This document shows, one piece after another, positions 57,277 through 64,000 of a DNA stretch of 64,000 bases; position 1 is the first letter of the stretch, and each line of letters starts with the position of its first letter. The DNA comes from Phragmites australis (lineage: Eukaryota > Streptophyta > Magnoliopsida > Poales > Poaceae): positions 27,137,501 to 27,201,500 of the forward strand of contig NC_084938.1 in NCBI RefSeq assembly GCF_958298935.1, read 5' to 3'. The translations under genes were made by a program, and so were the position numbers. The notes under the pieces are model-generated. The model did no database searches and was not told the DNA's origin. It saw only the letters and a program-made list of their open reading frames with translations.

Positions 57277-59164
57277 CCTCGTGCTGCGTCCGTGGAGGTT
57301 ATGCTGTGTGCTTTGGTCGGTGGTTCTTTGCTCTATGGTGGTGATCCGGCCGGCCTTCGTTGCTGCGATCGTGTGATACGGGTGTGTTCTGGCCGGTCTT
57401 CATGTTGTGGCCGTTGAGTTGGGTTTCGGCCAGCGCTCACATCATGGTCGTGAAGTGTGGGCCGCTGTTATGCGAGCCGCTGTTGGGTCATTTCTGATTA
57501 GTGTGGGTCTCTGGCTGTGTGTGCTCCGTGCTACATGAGCGTGTTGAGTTTTGCTTTAGCCTGGCTGGCTTCACGCTGTGACCGTTAAATTTGGTTTTGT
57601 CTCCGGGCATGCGTGCTTTCGTGCCGTGCAAGCGTGTTGAGTTTGATTTTTATTCCGACTGGAATGCATGTATGCCTCGTCGTTGGGATGATCTGTATGG
57701 CCTTTGTCGTGTGTACGTGTTGCCGGCATGGTGGGCTGTGCCGCTAGTGGCTTGCTGCTGGTTGGGTGGGCTGTGCCACCGCGCATGTGTGCCTCGCGAG
57801 TTTTTGACTGTGCCTTTGAGTTGGCGTCCATGCGTGTGCTCCAGCGGGCCTAGTGAAGATGTATTCCATCGTGTTAAGATGCTTTGGCCAGGTATGTGGT
57901 TGCTGGCGTCAGTATACTTGCGGGCATGTGTTTGTGCTGGCGTTCTAATGATCTTTGCTGCACTCTAGTTAGTGTATGCTGACTACGCTGTTGAGATGTC
58001 CATGCTAGGTATTAACGTGTTGGCTTGTTTGGGACATCATGCCAGTGCTTTGGTATTTCCTTCTTCATCAATGGATTATGGGCATTATTGTTGTATCTGG
58101 TTGCCTATTCTCAGGTGGCTGATGGTGTTAACCCTTTGTTGTCCAGTTATTAATTGTCTGTTACTGTCTTAAAGGAAATTGTTGTTTGTTACCTGCGGTT
58201 GTCCTGTTATGATAGCTCGGTTTAGTTGGCTATTCCTTTAGTAATATAGGGGTTTGAACTATAGTTGTTGACGGTTTGATGAGGGACTTGGTGGTTGTGG
58301 GTTTGGCCTCCTCCGTCAGTCTTGTTGAGCTGTTACTAGTAATGCTCATTTCTCTGATGATGGATAGCAATAAAGTTGAGGTTGTGGCTCTTGCTTTCTC
58401 CGAGGGATTGATGGTTATAGCACTAATAAGCTTCTTTATGTGAAGCTGGTTATAGCCTTGTTGGTTTGACTTGCGGTTGCCTGTTTCCTTTGAGTTAACA
58501 AATGATGACAGTGAGGCTAAAGGGGGAATGTTGCCTATGTTGCCGAGACCTATGATGCTAGGCCCGAGGTCGAGGGAGGGTTTAGTGTGGCTAAGCCGAT
58601 CGTTAGGCTCCCGGGTAATACCGGTTGTAGCTATACGAGATGTTGTGCCCCTAACCTTGCTCTCTCGTCTTATATATGTCACATGAGGTCGAGGCCGATG
58701 ATAAGGGGCTGTACAGATTCTGAGGCTATTCAACCGATGATGGTCTGTGATATATAAACAGTCTATAAAACTCATGCTAGACTGTTTGTCCCGCCTTTTC
58801 TTTTTATTTATTATCTAACGATCACTTTGCTTTGTCTTTGATGCATGTGTCTAAAACCTTGCAATGCATGTGTCTAAAACCTTGCAGACTCATAGATGAC
58901 CTGATGATGATCAGCAACAACTTAATCAGAGGTTGTCCGGGAAGCCAGACGTAATTAACCGGAGGTCTTGTGAGACCACTGGAACCAAAATCAGCAATCG
59001 CCTGAAGAAAAATAGTCGGTAGTGCGTGCGTATGTGTGTATGTGTGAGACATTGTATCTATGAAACTGTACTTTATGATTTCAATAATGAATGAATAAAG
59101 TTCCATGTTTCAATTACATTTTGTCTCCTGTTCTTTTATATACGTTGGTATACTGGCACGCTCG

Positions 59165-59166
<2 letters not shown>
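57277..59166. other. GT-rich, strand-skewed stretch without a recognised gene
   Basis: From 57150 to about 58750 the plus strand is strongly enriched in T and G (TTGTGG, GGTTGT, TGTTGG words). This gives long stop-poor frames on the minus strand, such as 58230-58775 (181 codons), which shows no domain. A 23-bp tandem duplication of ATGCATGTGTCTAAAACC... lies at 58841-58886. The part near 59080 (AATGAATGAATAAAGTTCC) looks like a 3' UTR with a poly-A signal, but no coding exon was found before it. Confidence 0.35.

Positions 59167-59197
<31 letters not shown>
59167..59197. repeat. (AT)n microsatellite
   Basis: About fifteen uninterrupted AT dinucleotides. Confidence 0.95.
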
Positions 59198-59201
<4 letters not shown>

Positions 59202-59713
59202 TACAATACAGTAGTTCTAATACATAAAATGGCATGTTTTGGATCCGCGAAACATATGCTATGTGTTGTTATACGTAGGTTGTGCTCAAAATTTATTACT
59301 ACTCTTTCTGGTTAAAAATAGTCGATGTTTTCTTTCTGATCTTTCATGTGCGACTTTGTCTACTATTTTTTTTATAATATATTTATGAAGTCTAACAAAT
59401 TTATAAGATTGTGAAAGTATTTTTCCCAATAAATCTACCCATATGCTTTTTATATTTCTAAACTAAATATTTTAGTAATTGTTATTGACAGTTAACATTT
59501 TAAATACTTCACCGGATAAAGTCAACAATGCAAGTATTTATGACCGGTGAGAGTATTTGCCTGCACACTCCAACATACGCATATATGCTCCTTACTTAGC
59601 AACACACCGCCTCTGTTACATTTTGGTCTGCCGCAAGCCGATCTGCTTGCTTTTGCTTTCTTATGCACTTCGTCATGTGTCCATGTGTCTGGTCGCCACG
59701 TATATGTATCTTG

Positions 59714-60387
59714 TATGCAACTGCATACGTGTTTCACCCACGTGAAATAAATCTAAGATGCATCAATTTGTAAAAGTAAAAGAAAATAGTATAGCACAAT
59801 AGGGATTTGTATATATGATAATTGAATTCATGTGATCGTGCGACGCGGAGATGGATAGTGTTAAGGAGATGATTGTCATCGATCAACAGATGTGACCGAT
59901 TTTGATGAGGTGGGTGCGAGCTAATGAGTGGAGGTAGCCGACTCTCATCCGCGGAGGTGATAGGCGCGTGACTTGAGGTTGTTGCATATCGATCCGTGTA
60001 GGTGTTAGCAAGGACCGGAGACTATGATGAGATTTTGAAAATAGACTAAGAGAAGTAAAGAGAGCACTATAATTGAAAATCTTGTTATATTTTTAAAAGA
60101 TAGGAAGAAAATGACATACCATTGATTGGCCTTAGCATTTCATTATGTGATGATCATTTATCTTGATTTAAGATTTAGAAATAGGGTGACAGGAGGGGAA
60201 AAAAGCACACTACAATCAAGGAAGATGTGTGTGGAGTAGGTTGATTATTAATCGGATAATTGATTGTGATTTTCCATATTATAGGAGAGAGGAGATGTGG
60301 GACTAACTTTGATTGTAGTCTATTTGATCGTGTAAGATATACGGTGGATATGGTTTGTATTTGTTATAACTCGTTCATTTTATAGGA
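59714..60387 (-). mobile_element. Helitron-like element A (degenerate 3' end)
   Basis: On the minus strand it would start TCCTATAAAATGAACGAGTT (at 60387). It would end near a hairpin CACGTGGGTGAAACACGTATG followed by CAGTTGCATAC at about 59714. The hairpin position resembles a Helitron 3' end, but the terminal CTAG is lost. The sequence just inside the end matches elements B and C. Noncoding. Confidence 0.4.
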
Positions 60388-63044
60388 CTAGCAACTGCAC
60401 ACGTATGTGACACACGTGAAATAATTCTAGGATATAGCGATACGAAGAAGTAAAAGAATATAGCATAACAAAAGAAATATTTGCATACATAAAATTCATT
60501 ACATGATCATGTAATTTCAAGATGAAGAAGATGACCGTATCGTCCGATTTCTACAAATCAGGATGTTACCATCACTCATCTAAAAAATCACTAAGTTCGG
60601 AAATTTTTAAATTTTTTGACATAGTTTCCCCTGTATTTGCTGTTTTCCTGGACAAGCAAACACCTATTCATCACAAGCATAATATTTATAAGAAAAAAGT
60701 AAACATCACAGCCCAATCCAAGGACCCAATACATATGTCGTTTAACTGACCAACTAGCAAGCAATGTTCTAATACTTTAAGGAGAAGACTAATTGTTGAT
60801 ATGTGTGAGGTCAATCGTGATGCTACTCCCATCCCATGCATGCCACGGTCAACTGGTACCTAAAAATCAAATAAAATATAAGTGTGAGTAAAAATACTCA
60901 GCAAGTACAGTACGGAACTAAAAGAACAAAACGACGTGTCAGAATCAAATGAAGAATCAGAATCGAAGGAATTAATTCCTATCTTTTGAAAACTGCATGA
61001 AGTAGTAGTTTCCGTTTGAAATGGACAACACTTGAATACATCTTTAGTATTTACTGGTAAAGCCAAGCAAGTGAGGCCAGTATTTACTCACATGAACATG
61101 AATATAAGAACCAAACTGCACATCTGGTATTGAAAAAAAAGCCCAGAACATGAACCATATTAAAGGAAAAACTTGAATATCAAATCATCTTTGAAAGGAA
61201 TATTATCAAGAAACTTGAATCAAACCAACACATGAAGATATGAAAATTGAAATAGCATAATCGAACCAATCGGGAATCAACCAATGAGCAAACCATAGCA
61301 TCATACACAAGTTCATCATGCATTTGCCTTAAACTTAACAAAAATACAATTTCACGCCCTCGACACCAGAACTCTCCAAACCTATTGAGGTGGAGTGAAA
61401 ACTATACTTGAGAACTATACCTAAGATGATCACAAACTCTATTAAATGAATACCCAAACAAAACTCTCAATGAAACCCTAAAACCCCAAATCTCATTTTA
61501 TTCGAAAATTCGTCTAACTTTCTACGTTGCTCGTTGTTTTGCTCATATCTTTTAATCTGCTTAACCAATTGCTAAAAATAAATATATCTAGGACACCTAA
61601 AAAAATGTCCTACAACTTTTATGTTATGCATTTAGTCGAAATCCTTCCCCATCTAGGTCAAAAATAGATAATCAAAATACATCACAAATTAAAACTTTCA
61701 GGACAACAACCCTGTTTGACGAATTCTCCTAAACCGCTTATCGGAAGTGAATAAGACCAGTACCATTGGAAAGATATAGACGAGACTTACAACTTTTCTA
61801 TTAACGAGATGGTACAATTTCAGACTAATTAATGTCAGATTTGAAAACAATGCTGCTGCACCAATATCGATCTACCGGTTACGAATTCTAACGGCAAACC
61901 CTCCATCCAAATTAATCTACAACCCTTTAGGGACTACTTAGGTGTTAACTGGTAGCAAAGATCACGAATTTGGGGGGTTTGATGAAATTTCGTGAAATCC
62001 CTTTTATTTCCTCTTTTCCTCTTTCCTTGCTTCTTCTCCCTTCCTTGCCTTCTTCCTCCTTGCTTCCTCTATATTCTTCCTTCACGGCTGCACAACAGCA
62101 ACACCATCACCAACCGTAGCAGTTTGTTCCTCTCCCTCCATCTACTTGCTCCCTAACCAGCAGCAGCTCAGCGCGGTTAAGCAACAGCGCGGTGGCCGAG
62201 CAAGATAGCAGCGTGGACACCAGTGGCGCGACAAATGGCAGCAGCGCTGGATGCAGAGGTGCTAGGGTTAGGGCAACATCTAGGACAACCCAGCCTACCT
62301 TAACACCCCTATTTGAGGAGAGGCTGCCATGGCCGAATCAGAGTTGTGCCTGACTCGGTCGATGCCTCTATCTTTTTTTTTTATATAATTGGACCCTAAA
62401 TTTATTGGACTCGCTGCAGGTCATCCAATGTCTAAACGACGCATATGAATAGTCAAACAGATTCGCTTCGATGACCTCTAAGCATCCACGTTCTCCGATC
62501 GTCCATTCAACCCACAGATTAAAAAACTTGAGTTTTTTGCCCTCTCACGGATCCGCCCAGTCAATGTTTTATTTTATAATATTCACATTATATTTCTCAT
62601 AAGGTTCAGGGTATTACATAGTCGTCCATAGCAACTCTGTGTGAAAGATCAAGATATCGATCAATTTTGGTACGAGATGAAAATAATTATCGTATAGTAC
62701 CTTGGTGTAAAGATAGCATGATGGAGATGATCTCCGTGGATGATGATGGTGGAGATGGCAGTGCACCATTTGGAGAAACCCAACGTTATAGGTGAAGTAT
62801 GGAAGACGACGCACCATCTGGAGAAATCCGGCGGTGAATATATGAAAGACAAATAACGAGAGATTGAATGTATTTTGGAATGTTTGGAATGCAAATATTG
62901 GACTCTATATATGAAAGACAAATATATGAGATTAAATGTATTTTTAAGAGGAACTGGGTTCAACTTTGCACAGTGATCGTTTGGTTAACTTGGGTGGACG
63001 ATGTAGATCGATCGAATCTACTATAACTCGTGTATTTTATAGGA
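60388..63044 (-). mobile_element. Helitron-like element B
   Basis: The 3' end on the minus strand is CACGTGTGTCACATACGTG (hairpin) then TGCAGTTG and CTAG at 60391-60388, followed by T, fitting the Helitron rule of insertion into AT. The 5' end is probably TCCTATAAAATACACGAGTT at 63044, although A does not precede it. The ~150 bases inside the 3' end match element C closely (TATAGCATAACAAAAGAAAT, TTCATTACATGATCATG). No Rep/helicase is encoded, so this would be non-autonomous. The interior holds only short frames and a TC-rich block near 62000. Confidence 0.55.
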
Positions 63045-63512
63045 GTATAAAATTATAGATATAGATATAGAAGTATATATTCTTTATTTATTTTTTCTCT
63101 TAGTATTATTGCACCTGCTGTAGCTAGACATTGCGTGCGCTAATTAAGTAATTTGAAGAATATTTTCCGCCTAAAAGAGTTTGGAGTGCATGCATATATA
63201 AATACTGAGCTGAAAGTGATCCACTTGTACCACAGCTCTAACTTTACATTGTTCCTCTAAAGATGGATTGATCTTCTAACAAATAATCCTGAAATTTCTA
63301 CTTTCGATTGCATTTCCATTTTTTGGTGCAACATCCTTTCAATTCAAAATTGAAATATCCATTGTCCCCTGCTCTTTGCCTTCTTTTTTGCTATTTTTAA
63401 TGCATTTTTGTTCGCTACTGTTTCTTTTAAGAGCTTGTTACATATTATGCAAGACCTCAAGACCTTAATTTAACACCCTAAACAAAGTGAAAGCGTAGTT
63501 GCATTTGCAAAA

Positions 63513-64000
63513 CTAGTAACTGTACACGTGTTTCACACACGTAAAATCATACATGATATAGCAATCAAAGAAGTAAACAAATATAGCATAACCAAAGAGA
63601 AATTTGCATACATGAAATTCATAATATGATTATGTAATTTCAAGAGGGAGAAGAATTACGAGTATCTTAATATGATGGTGGAGGGGACCACATCGTCCAG
63701 AGTTTGTCGTCAGTAACAATGTTGTAAGGAAGATCAAGATCATTCTACTTTGATGTAAAGACAGCGTGACGAAGACAAACTCTCTGGTAGATGACGGTGG
63801 AGGTGACGTGCAGGCGGCGGTGCACCCTCTTCAAAAAGCTGGTACTGTATGCGAAGTGCAGGGGGCGGTGCACCATCTGGAGAAATCCGACGTTGTAAGC
63901 GAAGTACAAAAGGCGGTGAAACTTCTGGAGAAACCAGTGGTAAATGTATGAAAAATAATTATTAGACGTCTAGATATAAAAGATAAATAATGAGAGATTG
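63513..64000 (-). mobile_element. Helitron-like element C, cut by the window end
   Basis: The minus-strand 3' end has hairpin ACGTGT-GTGAA-ACACGT, then GTACAGTTA and CTAG at 63516-63513, followed by T. The sequence inward aligns with element B, including the later GTGCACCATCTGGAGAAATCC segment (also at about 62810 in B). The 5' end is outside the window. Confidence 0.55.
63816..63955 (+). repeat. 48-bp tandem repeat encoding 16-residue units, about three copies
   Basis: Units begin GGCGGTG at 63816, 63864 and 63912. Because 48 is a multiple of three, the plus frame from 63766 reads as repeats: VQAAVHPLQKAGTVCE, VQGAVHHLEKSDVVSE, VQKAVKLLEKPVVNV. Only about 61 codons are open, and the unit lies inside Helitron-like element C, which has related sequence at 62740-62830. 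Whether it is translated is unknown. Confidence 0.75.

Noticed and set aside
58230..58775. 181-codon minus frame, among the longest in the window
   Set aside because: Serine/threonine/isoleucine-rich translation in a TG-skewed region with no domain. The openness follows from base skew.
1..64000. CRISPR arrays, bacterial operons or organelle insertions
   Set aside because: No regularly spaced repeat-spacer arrays, no bacterial gene order, and both tRNAs are of nuclear plant type; the window is plant nuclear DNA.

Overview
The window is nuclear DNA from a grass (Poaceae). The base is short, intron-rich plant genes set in AT-rich intergenic DNA crowded with grass-type transposable elements. Recognisable grass features are a MIR169 hairpin, Tourist-like MITEs with TTA/TAA target duplications, a Copia element, a Gypsy-type LTR with tandem GC-rich repeats, a tRNA-derived SINE and Helitron-like termini. 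I cannot name the species from sequence alone.

The genes I can support, in order, are as follows. A CONSTANS-LIKE gene of the COL14/COL15 type (1-551, minus, cut by the window edge). A broken fragment of an APETALA2-type gene (about 8.05-8.29 kb, minus). A MIR169 precursor (9989-10140, plus) with its own TATA box. tRNA-Asn(GTT) (14191-14263, minus). Two tandem CYSTM genes encoding small cysteine-rich membrane proteins (14455-16084 and 17540-19343, plus), with tRNA-Val(AAC) between them (16501-16574). A seven-exon bHLH137-like transcription factor (28005-29533, minus). A six-exon RING E3 ligase of the RFI2 type (51706-55840, minus). A probable truncated DUF761 gene (56873-57180, minus).

Transposons fill most of the rest. 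They include a 462-bp fold-back element at 3.2 kb, CACTA-like DNA at 10.4-12.7 kb and four Tourist-like MITEs. A decayed but boundary-complete Copia element (30260-37684, TSD GACTT) carries a nested Gypsy-type LTR. Two diverged copies of a 1.2-1.3 kb repeat lie at 38.3 and 42.3 kb. LTR-like blocks with many ACCGG...CCGGT half-palindromes occur at 43.6-44.0 and 46.7-47.9 kb. A LINE reverse-transcriptase relic is at 48 kb, a SINE sits inside an RFI2 intron, and Helitron-like ends line up head-to-tail from 59.7 kb to the window end.

The linkage of COL14-type, MIR169 and bHLH137-type genes matches a linkage I recall as reported for sorghum and other flowering plants. The set is functionally suggestive. 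CCT-domain proteins such as COL14 can associate with NF-YB/NF-YC, miR169 represses NF-YA, and RFI2 is known in Arabidopsis as a red/far-red and flowering regulator. I found no sign of a wholly new system. The best leads are this co-linked light/flowering block, the shared GC-AG introns of the CYSTM pair, the AP2 fragment and the tandem Helitron-like ends.
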